NCBI RefSeq assembly: GCF_030445035.2
Contig: NC_080704.1
Coordinates: 23,540,499-23,604,498 of the forward strand
DNA from: Dasypus novemcinctus
Lineage: Eukaryota; Chordata; Mammalia; Cingulata; Dasypodidae
Length of the DNA: 64,000 nucleotides
Reading direction: 5' to 3'
Shown: piece after piece, positions 46,201 to 58,170 of the stretch
How the letters are laid out: each line of letters starts with the position of its first letter
How positions within the stretch are numbered: position 1 is the first letter of the stretch
Program-made: the position numbers and the translations under genes
Notes under the pieces: generated by a model
What the model was told of the DNA's origin: nothing
The model's input: only the letters and a program-made list of their open reading frames with translations
Databases searched by the model: none

Positions 46201-46524
46201 ATGAAGAAAATCAAACACCTAAACTTGTTAGAGTCCTGTGCAAAGTTACAGTAAATGGATATTGAATGAGGGTTGGAGGGTCTTTCCTATATATGAAATG
46301 AATAAACAGTGTATAAACTTGAAAACATTTATTTGGAGCATCTGGTCCTTTTCTATTACTTTCTAATTCTTGACTCTGTTATGGGTAGTGGAGATCATTA
46401 GATAAGTGACTTATCCATATGAAATCTTACTATACATATGTTCAAGATTCAATATAACATATGCAGTATAAAAAAAGAATAAGAAATGTAATTCTCACCA
46501 TTGAAATATATTGCTAAGCATCCC
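46201..46524. other. Unassigned DNA
   Basis: AT-rich, no recognised element. Confidence 0.4.
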
Positions 46525-46690
46525 AGACAAGAGGCAGACAACCTCCCTACTAGTACTAGCCCTGCCAACTACCTTGGGCAGGTCAATGAACTTTTCTGGG
46601 GTTCAGTGGTCTGCAATTGAGAGATTTGAAAAAGATGATGTCTAAGTTCTCCTCTAGCTCAAACATCCTCTAACTGTGTGAGGCAATTTT
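46525..46690 (+). repeat. MIR-type SINE (MIR3-like)
   Basis: 'ccttgggcaggtcaatgaac', 'tggggttcagtggtctgcaa' and 'gatgatgtctaagttctcctc' fit the MIR3 variant. Confidence 0.6.
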
Positions 46691-48057
46691 CTCAAAAGAA
46701 GGTTGATGTATTTTGCATTACAGAGCATTTTCTCTTTTGGGTAATCTATTCTGACTCTGGAAAATTAGTGTCTCTTAAGAGAAAGATCACCAGTGCAGAG
46801 GAGGAAGGTTGGGGCAAATATAGTCTTAGAACAGGAGAGCAATAGAATCCAGGTGGAAAGTGAGGTTTGTGACCTAGCCTCTTTTTTCCCTCTACCCTCA
46901 CACTGTCCTATTTATTTTTTAGGGCAAGAGATGAAAGTAGGTTTGACTGGGAGGGGGATGGGCAAATGGGCATCCTGCAGCTGCAGTTTTCTTTCATGTC
47001 CCCCTCAAACTTGGCGATGGGGTGGAGGAAAAGGTAATTGAGGTGGGATGACTTCCGGTGCGCCTAAGGGTCCTAAATTCTTTCATCTCCCCTTTCCCTC
47101 TGAACATTTAAAATCTGCATAATGACAAACACGAAGACGAAGACTGCAGTCCTGACAGGGCTGGGCTGAGCATTTTTTTGCTCAAAATTATGCTTTCTAG
47201 ACTCTGGAGCCTGGGGGGATGGGGTGGGGTTGTGAGGGAGATTGAGGACTTTAGACGCCCTTCTCTCTTCCAGACGAAAAGGCGGCTGCCTTTGGAATTC
47301 CTGGGTTGGTGGTTTGGCAGACAGGAAGCTGGAAATACCTGTGATTGAGAAAGCAAATGAGGGGCTGCTTTCTCCTTAAAGAGATGGGAATTGCACTCTC
47401 TGAGGAATGCAGTGTGACATGGGAGTGTCTGAACTAGTCCCCAGAAGGTTGAAATAGGATTCTCTCCTTAAATAACTTTTTTAAAGCCCTCGGGCTCTGT
47501 CATACCAGGCGACATTCTGCTGACTGAGTGTGCTGCTGAGGTGGTTAACAGGCAGTTCTGTTCCTCCCCCTTAGCAGACAGGAGCTTTTAGTTGTTTCAT
47601 CACTCATTCCACCCTTAGCATCTCTCCAGCACCTTGGGATTTGTGGTTGTAATTTGTTTTGTCTTGTTTTGATTCTGATCACTTATGTAATAAATGGATG
47701 GGGTGGTCTTTGAAAACAAAGAAAAACAATCTCGTTTCCCCATTAGATTGGGGAGCTCATCAAAAGAGGAGCCATTAGCTCTACCAAGTTAAGTGGCTGT
47801 GGTTGTTTGTAACGGTATTCATGGCGAATAATTACTGTTGACCTCTTCACCCCAGCCTGGAAGGGCATCTTATTGTTTGCAAAGTACTTCTTTTCCAAGC
47901 TGTGATTTCTCTGGCTTGGAGACCAGCCACAGTGAGTCACAGGGCCAGTGGGCACACTCACGGCCCCCAGCACTAATTCTCTGTGCGGGGCTCCGAGGAC
48001 TGGTGAGTCAACTTCCAAATGCCTTTTACATCCACACGGCCACTCTTCCCTAACTTT
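46691..48057. other. Repeat-free segment, candidate regulatory DNA
   Basis: The longest stretch in the right half without recognisable repeats, with locally higher GC. Between 47789 and 48010 sit TTAAGTGG (NKX2-like), TGTGGTTG (RUNX-like), TTGTTTGCAAAG (FOX-like) and TGAGTCA twice (AP-1-like, 47933-47939 and 48004-48010). No open frame with recognisable domain. Enhancer role is inference. Confidence 0.35.
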
Positions 48058-48087
48058 TCTAATTAATTAATTAATCAATCAATTAAT
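48058..48087. repeat. (AATT/AATC)n short tandem repeat
   Basis: 'aattaattaattaatcaatc' array. Confidence 0.9.
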
Positions 48088-48480
48088 ATTTTGGGCAAGT
48101 ACGAAATTCACATAGCACAGAATGAAAAAGATACAAAAGTATTTGGTGAAAAGTCTTCCTTTTATTCCTGCCCTCAGCCTACCTAGCCTTCTCTCCAGAG
48201 GCAACCAATGTTACAGGTTTCTTCTGAGTCCTTCCAAAGATAGTCCTTATTTATATATGCAACTATGGATTCCTATTATTTTTATTCCGTTATAAATGAA
48301 ATGGTAGCACACTACACACTGTTGGCCCCTTACTTGATTGAATCACCAGTCCATGCAGACATATGTCATTCTTATTATTTTTAATGGCTGCACAGTATTT
48401 CAGGGCATGGGCATGCCAATAATATATTTAACCAACTACAAGGCCATTTGTAACTTTTACAGATATGTGTACATAAGACT
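48088..48480 (-). repeat. Old L1 3' fragment
   Basis: 'gcaaccaatgttacaggtttctt', 'gtagcacactacacactgtt', 'ttttaatggctgcacagtattt', 'atatttaaccaac' are reverse-complement L1 3' landmarks. Confidence 0.7.
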
Positions 48481-49139
48481 AATTTCTGCAAGGGACTGCA
48501 TTGCTGCAATTTCCTCCTCCCCCGTTAGAATAAGTGATGTGGTATCTGTGCCTCCTCCCAGGGGCACTAAGTTCGGTGCTGCATCTCTCCGTAGCCTGAA
48601 GCTTGTCCACCTCCTAGCCTCTCTGTCACCAGACGCCTGGTATGGGAATCATTTTCATTTCTCCACTGAGAAAGCTAGAGACAGTCTCTTGGTGAGAAAT
48701 GTTATTTTATTTGCAATATTACCTTATATAGTTTCTATCATTATGCTCTGGACTTGAAAAAAATTTGTTCCACCATTGCCAGGTCACTTAAGACTGTAAC
48801 ATGTCATTGGGTGTCACAGCAAGCAATTGCCATGCTATTCTATTCCTCAGTGTCATACATATGTACCATCAGGCAGCTCTGTTGTACCCAGACATACATG
48901 ACAGGTAAGAAATCACTAACGCAACCCGGTTTGAGAGCATAAACCTATCCTAAGAGTTGGATAATAGCATTCTTTGTACTTAGCAGTGACTTGGTTCCTT
49001 TACATAGTTCAGCATTTTTGGGGTCCAGTCCTCCAGTGCCTACTACAGGGCTTGGAATCTATTAGGCATTTATTAGACTAAAGAACTTGAGTATTTGGGA
49101 AAATATTAGCAAAGAAAAAATCATGTTGAGTTTCACATA
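48481..49139. other. Unassigned non-coding DNA
   Basis: No recognised repeat. The 139-codon frame 48338-48757 begins inside the L1 fragment and has no recognisable domain. Confidence 0.4.
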
Positions 49140-49835
49140 AGGCCCTTGTATTGGTCAGGGTTTAATGAGAGAAGCAAAGCCATAAGCATTTATTTTAAAA
49201 TAGGGATTTATCATAGGAATTTTGCCTAGGCCATTACAGAAGTGGATTAAACAGTTTGTTCAGCTGTTGCATCTGAGTCTGGTGCTGGGTCTGAAAAACA
49301 ACAGGACAAACAGTCAAGAGGGAAAGATGGGGGGAGCAAAGAGAAACTAGAACCTGTAAGGGTAAGCCAGAACCTGTCAGTCTCGAACTGTCCCCAAGCC
49401 TCCAATTTAAATGCTGTAGTGTCATGTAGGAGAAACTGATGTCTTTCATCACAGAGCTGAAGGGGGAGACTAGTTAGGGCTGGAGAAACTGCAAACATGG
49501 CAATTGCCCCAGGAGTTGCACACAGTCACCCAAGAGAAGCTGCTGAAGATTCTGGAAGGAGCTGGAAGGCTGTGGGCCCTGTACCAACAAGATGAGCCAG
49601 CAAATCAGCAGTCACAAGCAGGAATTTCAAAAGAACCTGGGCCCTGCACTGCCCTTCCAAATGTAAAAAAAAAAAAAAAGAATTTGGATGCCGCTTTACT
49701 TCCACCATCAAGATCTCATACAACATGTCTCTTGTGACCCATGTTAAGTAAACCTGTGCAGAGAAGGAAATTTTGGGAAACAGTTCCAGGTTAGCTAAGT
49801 TGAAACAGTGTAAATCTAGCACAGTCCCAACAATA
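49140..49835. repeat. Unassigned interspersed repeat R1, copy 2
   Basis: About 700 bp, uninterrupted relative of 31536-32965. Starts 'tgtattggtcagggtttaatg', includes an internal A15 run near 49665, and ends near 'agttccaggttagctaagttg'. Confidence 0.7.
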
Positions 49836-50977
49836 GTATTTGTGTTATTCTGATATCTTCAGAAATCAGGTTCTCTAAAAAGAAACATTCACAGACTGTG
49901 AATTAGCTCCCTGATTTCATCTTCTGTATCAATAGAAAGGCAGAGAAGAATGCTATATCTTTATACTGCTCCCCAAAGATAGGATTTTTATCCTCATGGG
50001 AAACCCATGATTTTGCTGGAAATATGATAAACACTTCCCCTGCAAGAATCTATTTTACAAAGGTAAGAGTATTCACCTCCAGATTATATGACAGAGCTCA
50101 GATCAGGAAAGAAAAAAATACAATCATGTTTTGCTAGTAGCTATTTCTTCTGATTTCACTATTTTTTCCATCCCGTTTAAGGTTTTTAAAAATGCTGTGT
50201 ATATGTATATGTGTTCTCTTTTTTCTTTCTTCTTGAATTTACTTTCATTTTATTCTTAACTTTTCTAAAAGCAATAACACATCCTGCTAGTAGGTCTCTG
50301 AGAATCTATTAATACTTTAAAAGGGAGATATTTTCAGCCCATAACAAAGCTGCTCAATTCTATTCAGATACTATGGTGGATTGCATTCTTGGTCCCAATT
50401 CTTCACTCCTTCTTATAGTAGCACCTTTGCTATGTAGCAGTTTCCTTGACTAAAGGGACAAAGTATATTTCCTCTCCCCTTGACTTTGGGCTTGGCCATG
50501 TGATTTACTTTGGCCAATGGGATGTTGGCAGAAGGGCCAGTGACCTGTTCTAAGCCTGGACCTAATGGACGCTTGTGTCTTGTACTTGCCCTGATGCACC
50601 TCTGCCATCTCATGAGAAGTGGCTTGCCTTTCTCACTTCGGCTATATTCTATCAGTCAAGCACTCACAAAGCCTGTATTCAAGGGTAAGGCCTATAGACC
50701 CCACCTTTGGTGATACAGACCCCACCTCTTGAGGAGTGTCAAAGAATTTTGGGACCATGTTCTAAAACTGCCACAATACTTAACCACTATAGACACCTTT
50801 GGACAAAACACTTCTACAAAAGATGGAAAGTGCTTCTCTGTGTAAGAAATGAAAAGGAAGGAGGTATGTGGGAAATAGCAATCATCTTGCTTCCTTCAAG
50901 TTGCACAGTTTGTAGTCTAGCAACAAAGCAAAAGAAGAGACCAATACTTGTGTGGCCCACATGGCAATTAGATACAG
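49836..50977. other. Unassigned DNA with an old repeat at 50375-50690
   Basis: Part 50375-50690 ('gggcttggccatgtgatttac', 'ggccaatgggatgttggcag', 'catctcatgagaag') looks like an ancestral interspersed repeat of unknown class. The rest shows nothing recognisable. Confidence 0.4.
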
Positions 50978-51782
50978 ATTTTTTTTCTTTTTTCTTTTAA
51001 TTCATTTTTAAAAAATATTACATTTTAAAAAATGAGGTCCCCATGTACCCCCCACCCCCCTTACCCCACTATTCCCCACATAGCAACATCCTCCTCCATT
51101 ATCATGAGACATTCATTGCATTTGGTGAATACATCTCTGAGCATTGCTGCACCTCATGGTCAATGGTCCACATCATAGCCCAAACTCTTCCACGTTCCAT
51201 CCACTGGGCCACGGGAGGACATACAATATGTGGTAACTGTCCCTGCAGCACCACCCAGGACAACTCCAAGTCCCGAAAATGCCTCCACATCTCATCTCTT
51301 CCTCCCATTCCCCACACCCAGCAGCCTCCATGGCCACTTTCTCCACACCAATGCCACATTTTCTTCAATTACTAATCACAATAGTTCATGAATAGAATAT
51401 CAGTAAGTCCACTCTAATCCATATTCTATTCCTCCATCCTGTGGACCTTGGATTGGTTGTGTCCATTCCATATCTATGTCAAGAGGGGGCTTAGATTCCA
51501 CGTGGATGCTGGATGCAATCCCCCTGCTTTCAGTTGTAGGCACTCTTGGCTCCATGGTGTGGTGGTTGACATTCTTCAACTCCATGTTAGCTGAGTGGGT
51601 TAAGTCCAATAAACCAGAGTGTAGGAGCTGAAGTCTGTTGAGGCTCAGGGCCTGACTATCATATGGTTAGTCCAGAGATTCAGATTCCCTGGGTATATCT
51701 TAAACCCCAGCACCAACTACAATTCTGGCCAAGTAACAGGAAAGGCTTGTGAAAAAAGATCACATCTGAGTCCAGCTCCATC
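50978..51782 (-). mobile_element. G-tract family retroposon
   Basis: T-rich left end, then C-runs (51038-51077) and family landmarks through 'gagtccagctccatc'. AGATACAG at 50970-50977 and 51783-51790 is the target duplication. A 69-codon minus frame at 51400-51609 matches the frame at 10980-11189 in length and in much of its sequence (for example IHVESKPPLD, YGLEWTY). Confidence 0.9.
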
Positions 51783-51790
51783 AGATACAG

Positions 51791-51919
51791 TTTTTTTTAA
51801 AACTTTGCTTTGGGTTTGAGGATTCGGAGTAAAAATTCAGCAAAACAAAACCTAGTCCACGTCAATATTGTGGATGGAACAAGAACTTTAATCAGGTGTT
51901 ACAGCTCTGTGCCTATTCT
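51791..51919. other. Unassigned spacer
   Basis: Nothing recognised. Confidence 0.4.
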
Positions 51920-52045
51920 GCATGATCTCAGTGTGACGTCTGGCTCTTAACCTCTCTGGGTCTCAGGTCTTCCATCTGTAAAATGAAGTGAACAGGATGG
52001 CCTTGGAGATCTCTTCCTGCTCTGACACTGTGAATCACTGTCATT
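51920..52045 (+). repeat. MIR-type SINE fragment (MIR3-like)
   Basis: 'cttaacctctctgggtctcagg', 'ccatctgtaaaatgaagtg', 'gagatctcttcctgctctgac'. Confidence 0.75.
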
Positions 52046-52335
52046 TTTTTTATGACTCTGACATATAGTTGATGGCCCAGACTTTCTATATTTAAATCCC
52101 TGAATCTATTTTTGCTACCTGCCCTTGATAATGAATGGGATTCCTTAGTAAAACCAAACCCTTTAAGGTCTGAGCAATAATGAGCTTCAGACTAACGATG
52201 GCCAAGCTGAGTGGGAGTAGGACAGACACACCAGTGGCAGAACACTCACTTCCCTGTACAATTGGAATAAAAGGAAAATACCTCTTTTTCCTCCATCTCA
52301 GAAGTAGCAGAAGAAGCAGAAAAACACATTCAAAT
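52046..52335. other. Unassigned DNA
   Basis: No recognised element. Confidence 0.4.
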
Positions 52336-52733
52336 AGGGCATCCGCCTACCACATGGGAGGTTTGCGGTTCAAACCCCAGGCCTCCTTGACCCATGTGGA
52401 GCTGGCCCATGCGCAGTGCTGATACGTGCAAGGAGTGCCCTGCCACACAGGGGTGTCCCCCCTGTAGGGGAGCCCCACGCACAAGGAGTGTGCCCCATAA
52501 GGAGAGCCGCCCAGCGCAAAAGTGCAGCCTGCCCAAGAATGGTGCTGCATACACAGAGAGCTAACACATCAAGATGATGCAACAAAAAGAAACACAGATT
52601 GCCAGTGCCGTGATAAGGATAGAAGCGGTCACAGAAGAACACACACAGCGAGTAGACACAGAGAGCAGACAACTGGGGTGGGGGAAGGGGAGAGAAATAA
52701 ATAAAAAATAAATCTTTAAAAAAAAAGAATATT
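52336..52733 (+). mobile_element. DAS-III SINE
   Basis: Plus orientation, head slightly truncated ('agggcatccgcctaccac', 'ggttcaaaccccagg'), full body and 'aaataaataaaaaataaatc' tail. The 132-codon minus frame is a shadow. Confidence 0.93.
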
Positions 52734-52889
52734 CTTAAAAAAAAGTAGGGGAAACAAAATAGTAACAATTACCCCTCCCAAATAAATGGTATAAAATATT
52801 AATTTCTAAAATATAGTTAATAAAAGTGATAAAGATCTTATCTGACTTGAAATACCCTTATGCAAAATAGCTACCTCTTGTAACATAGT

Positions 52890-53335
52890 GTTGTGGATTA
52901 AACCCGATAAAACATCGGTTCAAACCCCAGCTTTCCTATATAAAACTATATTTCCTGGGTTGGCAGCTGTGGCTCAAGCAGTTGAGCTAACACATGCAAC
53001 AAGATGATGAAACAAGAGACTCAAGAAGAAAAACATGAGTGACACAGCAAAGCAGGGAGTGGAGGTGGCTCAAGCAATGAAATGCCTCTCTCCTACATGG
53101 GAGGTCCTGGGTTTGGTTCCCGATGCCTCCTAAAAAGAAGATGAGCAGAGAGCAAGTGTAGGACAACAAGGCAGTGGGGGAGGGGTAAATAAAATAAATC
53201 TTTAAAAAATAATTTTAAAACTGTATTTCCTGAACAGTTTAAGCATATTGAGCCTCAGATTTCCTCATCTCTAAAATGAGAATAAGCATACCTATTGCTC
53301 ATAGTTGTTATCACAGTTAAATTGGATAGGGACTT
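52890..53335 (+). repeat. MIR SINE split by dimeric DAS
   Basis: 'ggttcaaaccccagctttcc' before, and 'gagcctcagatttcctcatc' with 'aaaatgagaataagcatacc' after, the inserted SINE at 52958-53216. Confidence 0.75.
52958..53216 (+). mobile_element. DAS SINE dimer
   Basis: Two heads in one insertion: 'ggcagctgtggctcaagcag' near 52962 and 'ggaggtggctcaagcaatg' near 53060, ending in 'aataaaataaatctttaaaa'. A 16-bp duplication with one change (AAAACTATATTTCCTG at 52942-52957, AAAACTGTATTTCCTG at 53217-53232) bounds both, so they moved together. Confidence 0.88.
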
Positions 53336-53945
53336 GGTGTGAGATCCCTGAAGAGCAGACCCTAGACCAGGATTTGACTGCACATGGTTTATTAGGGAGG
53401 TGCTGAGAACACAGGGAAGTGGGGAAGGGAGGAAAGAAAAGGTAGCCAATAAAAAGCATGATTAAGAGAGATCCTAGCAAGGAGAGCCCAGGCTCTTGAC
53501 CCTCATGCTCTCAGCAAAGCTAGGGGCTGAGGACAGGCTCCCACCAGTCTCAAAAGCTTAGCTTGGGCTGGCAGAGAACTCCATGGCCAAGTGGTGGGAG
53601 GTGGCTGACATTCTGACTTTAACACTTGTGACTTCACAGGGAGGTAGTTTCTGGATTGGAGAGTTGCCTGTTTTGTGGCTAATAATCTGTAGGGAGCTGA
53701 CTGTGGCTGGGACAGGGGCTGCAGCCCAGAGACTTCTGTGGTCAGATAAAAAATAAAATGCACTGTTTCTGAAGCCCTTAAGAGACAGAGAGAGAGAGAG
53801 CAAGAAAGAGAGCAAGAGAGCAAGAGCGAGCTCCTAAAGGGATGACTGGAGCTTAATCCCACTAGGGAAAGTCTAGAACAGTTATAAAACACATGCTTCA
53901 TATTACCCCACTCAGGAGTCACGGAGGCTGGGGTATTTATATAAC
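53335..53945. repeat. Unassigned interspersed repeat R2, copy 3
   Basis: 'gatccctgaagagcagaccc', 'ggtttattagggaggtgctgag' and 'agtggggaagggagg' match the start of the other R2 copies; a (GA)n stretch (53783-53832) lies within. Confidence 0.5.
53783..53832. repeat. (GA)n / (GAGCAA)n microsatellite
   Basis: 'agagagagagagagcaagaa' and following GAGCAAGA units. Confidence 0.9.
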
Positions 53946-54379
53946 CACTTCCATCAGCTCTTGGTTGAGGGCTGCCCCTGGGGTTGTGAATTCTCTCACT
54001 CTTTTGGCCTGCTATAGGAGGGTCCTCTGAAGAAAGCCCTCAGGCACAGAGATGAAGACTCTAGCAGTTCAAAGTTGTCAGAGCATACTGAAACCTAAGG
54101 TCTAAGTGGCGTGGGCAATGAATGGTTAGCATCTGCTGCAGAGGGACTCATCAGATGTTTGGTCCTTTTCTTTCCCCCAGTTCCTGATACAAATCATACC
54201 CCAATTCCTCCAGTCTCAGGGTCATGAACCAGAGACTGTTGACTTCCATCTGCAGACTCCCACTTTTAACTCCCCACAGAGCACTCCAAGGGAGACCCTT
54301 GATGAAAGTCATTAACTTGGCTTAAGAGTTCTATTTGCAATGTCAAGGACAGTAAAGTCTACCATGTCTCTCATATTTT
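53946..54379. other. Unassigned DNA
   Basis: Nothing recognised. Confidence 0.4.
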
Positions 54380-55610
54380 CCTCCTTAGCACCCAAATGCA
54401 AACCCCTCTGCACTCCTGCCCATTCCCACCTGTACTCCTTCCACCTTACAGCCTGTTCTTCCATGCCTGCTCTAGATGCAACCTTTCCCCAAACCGTTTA
54501 GCTGTGTCCTTTGGAGGTGTCCAGTAGATTCTTACTTGTCATCAGATACTTTCTCCACCTCCTTGCTTTACTAGAACCCTCATTCTTCTTGTCCTGTGAT
54601 TGGGAACATCACAGAATGCCATTTCTGAATCTCTTTCTCAGAGATGCAGCCTAAACTGTATCATTGAGCTTAATATGAAACCACACAGATTGGCATCACA
54701 ATAAGCTCATGGTCATTAATATTCAAATATCAAACAGACCTTTAACTCAGCCCTCCAAGCTTACTGGGTTCTCCTGGTCCAATTGCAACTATTTCCAACA
54801 TTGTCCATTCTCCTCATACTCCTGATTCCTCCAGGGCCCTCATTCTCAGCAAATGATAGTTTCTCTATTTCACAGAGAAACTAGCGATCATCAGTCAAGA
54901 CTTCCATATATGTCCCGTCATCTAATCAGCTTTCATATTTTCTTCTTTCCCTGCTATTGTATTGGAGGAGGCTAATCCCTTTGTCCCCCTATCGTCTGGA
55001 TTCATCCCTTCTTACCTTCTCAAGAATCTTGCTATCTTAACTTTGCACTCTAGCTCCAATTTTGAAGATCTCCTTTACCAATCAGCATTTAAACATGCAC
55101 AGGCCTAAACCATCCCAACAAAACTAAATAAATACAAAAACAAAAATCTTCTCTCAAGTCCACATTCTTTTACCAGCACTATTGATCTTTCTTTCCCTCT
55201 ATAACTAAAAATTTTAGAATTGTCCACAAAGCCCATCTCCATTTCCTTTCCTCTTCATTCCTAAACCCAATGCGAATGGGCTTCTGCCCATGTCACTCTA
55301 TTGATACTCCCACATAGCTCACCAATACCCATCTTATCACTAAATCCAATGGTCAATAACTTTTTTCATATCAGGTGAGAAAGTCCGATATGTCAGAAAT
55401 ATTCACCATCCTTGAACCACTCTTGACTTTCGACTTCTGTGATACCTCATCTCCTGATTTTCCTCCTACCTCTGGCCAACTACTTCTCAGCTTTCTTTAC
55501 AAATATTTCTTCCTCAATCTGCCCCATTTATATTGATGTTTTTCAAAGACTCCCTATATGATTTCATGCACTGGTGATTCCCAATCCTGTATCTTTTAAA
55601 AATCTCATTT
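54380..55610 (+). repeat. Probable long L2 LINE segment
   Basis: Pyrimidine-rich L2-like text with 'tctcctgattttcctcctacc', 'ctggccaactacttctcag' and 'ctggtgattcccaatcctg' on the right. The left half is only a plausible extension. Confidence 0.5.
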
Positions 55611-55968
55611 ATTTGAATTGCTGTCAAAATATCTTCTGAGATAACAAGATTAATCTGGGGTTCTTATCTCAGAGTTAAGCCAATAAACACTATTCTGAGT
55701 ACATGCATTTCTATTTACATATAATACAGTCATTCAGGTACTATATTGTCAACAAAATCCAGTTCTGTATTCCCTTGTCAGAATTCTTATACATTTTTTT
55801 AATCTTTTAAAAATTTATTTTTTAATATTTTATTTTGAAATAATTTCAAATTTACAGAGCAGTTGCAAAAATAATACTAAGCCCTTACAGAGAACCCCTC
55901 CATATTCCCACACCCTTAGATACCGAGATCCACTAATTTTAATATTTTTCGCCTTAGCTGTATCAGTT

Positions 55969-55976
55969 TATCTGTC

Positions 55977-56032
<56 letters not shown>

Positions 56033-56050
56033 ATCTATCTCTATCTATCT
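55969..56050. repeat. (TATC)n microsatellite
   Basis: About 80 bases of TATC/ATCT tetramers with few interruptions. Confidence 0.98.
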
Positions 56051-57042
56051 TCTTCTGAACATTTGATTGCAGGTTTCATACATCATATATATACTCCTTG
56101 AACAAATAATAATTTCATGTACATTTTCTAAGAACAAGGATATTCACATAAAATCAACTTAAGTGCAGTTATCAAGTTCAAGAAATTTAACATTGATATA
56201 AAGCTTACAGTGTATACTCCAAGTTTTTCATATGTCCTATTAATGTCCTTTTGGGCATATTCTCCTCCATTATGAGATCCAGTTTGGCATCATATATTGT
56301 GGTTAGTTGTTATGGTCTCCTTAATCTCTGTCTCTTTTTTATAAATTGTGGAAACATATACAACATAAATCTTCCCATCCTAACCCCTCCCAAGCATACT
56401 ACTCAGTGGGATTCATCACATTCACATTGTTGCAGTACCCTTACCACCATCTGTTACTATACTTTTCCCTTCATCCCAAACAGAAACCCTACCCTCATTT
56501 TGCACTATCTCCTCAATGTCCCTGCCCCTCACTCCTGGTAACTTGTACTCTATTTCTGTCTCAATGAGTTTCGAATTCTCTGATACTTCCTTTGGAGTTA
56601 CCATGGGTAATTTTATCATCCTAAACCTATAACAATCTCATTTGCTTTGATAGCAACATCACTTCAATAATATACATGCTATTTTCCTATAACTGTCTGT
56701 TCCCCCACTTTTATGTAGTTGTTGTCACAAATTACATGTTTACACATTATGAGTTCTAAACCATGGATTTATCATTATTTTGTGCATTTGCCTTTTAGAT
56801 CCTGTAGCAATAAAAAGTGGAGTTACAAACCAAAAACACAATAATACTTGTATTTATGGTTACCCATGTCATCATCTTTACTGGAATCTTTGTTTCTTCA
56901 TATGGTTTCAGTTAATTATCTAATGCCCTTTCCTTTCAACCTGCCAAACTCCCTTTAGCATGTATTATAGAGACTGTCTAGTGATGGCAAAGGCCCTCAG
57001 CTTTTGTTTATCTGAGAATGTCTTAATCCCTCCTTTATTTTT

Positions 57043-57468
57043 ATTTTTTTTTAAGATTTATTTTATTTATTTTTCTCCCCTTCCCCCCCCGCCCCAGTTG
57101 TCTGTTCTCTGTGTCCATTTGCTGCGTGTTCTTTTTTTTTTTTTTGTCCACTTCTGTTGTTGTCAGCGGCACGGGAATCTGTGTTTCTTTTTGTTGCGTC
57201 ATCTTGCTGTGTCAGCTCTCCATGTGTGTGGCGCCATTCCTGGGCAGGCTGCACTTTCTTTCACACTGGGCGGCTCTCCTTATGGGCTGCACTCCTTGCA
57301 CGTGGGGCTTCCCTACATGGGGCCACCCCTGCGTGGCAGGGCACTCCTTGAACACATCAGCACTGCACATGGGCCAGCTCCACACAGGTCAAGGAGGCCC
57401 GGGGTTTGAACTGTGGACCTCCCATGTGGTAGACGGACGCCTTATCCACTGGGCCAAGTCCGCTTCCC
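57043..57468 (-). mobile_element. DAS-III SINE
   Basis: Complete inverted copy with perfect 14-bp duplication CCTCCTTTATTTTT at 57029-57042 and 57469-57482. Plus-strand frames of 149 and 141 codons are shadows. Confidence 0.96.
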
Positions 57469-58170
57469 CCTCCTTTATTTTTAAAGAAAGTTTTACTGGA
57501 TATAAAATTCTTGGTTGGCTTTTTCTTTTCTTTTAGCACTTTACATATGTCTTCCCACTACCTTCTTGCCTCCTGGTTTCTAATGAGAAATTGGTAGTTA
57601 GGTTTATTAAGGCTCCCTTGTATGTAACATGTTGCTTCTCCCCTGAGGCTTTCAGAATTCTCTCTCTTTGGTGTTCAGCAGTTTGATTATACCATGGTGC
57701 AATGCGAGTTTATTTGGGTTTATCCTGTTTGGAGTTTGTTGGGTATCTTGGATATGTATACTCATGTCTTTCAGTAAATTTGAGAGGTTTTCAGGCATTA
57801 TTTCTTTGAATATTCTCTTTGTTCCTTTCTCTTCTTTCTCTTTCAGAAATTTCCACAATGCATATATTGGTATGCCTGATGGGTCCCACAGTTTCCTTGG
57901 GCTCTGTTCACTTTTCTTTATTCTTTCTTCCTTCCACTTCTCAGGATGATTTCAATTGCCTTATCTTCAAGCTCTCTGATTCTTTCTTTTGCCACCTCCA
58001 ATTAGCTATTGAATCCTTGCAGGGAATTTTAAAATTTCTGTAACTGTGGTCTTCAGCTCTATTTTGTTCCTTTCATAATTCCATCGCTCTATTGATATTC
58101 TCTTTGTGTTTGATGTGGGCTATGGGTGGAAGGCTCTTTGTCTCTTCAGAAATAACTAAGTTGTTTAACT

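Larger units (their letters stand above)
55790..58165 (-). repeat. Old L1, 5' region, split by DAS-III
   Basis: Reverse-complement old L1 landmarks: 'taatttcaaatttacagagc', 'ttagatcctgtagc', 'gcttttgtttatctgagaatg', 'actggatataaaattcttgg', 'tgaatattctctttgttcc', 'caagctctctgattctttc'. A (TATC)n array (55969-56050) has grown inside it. No intact frames. Confidence 0.75.

Noticed and set aside
55969-56050. CRISPR-like periodic array
   Set aside because: A simple TATC microsatellite in mammalian DNA; no spacers.
56960-57536. Frames of 149 and 141 codons
   Set aside because: Antisense translation of the DAS-III at 57043-57468.
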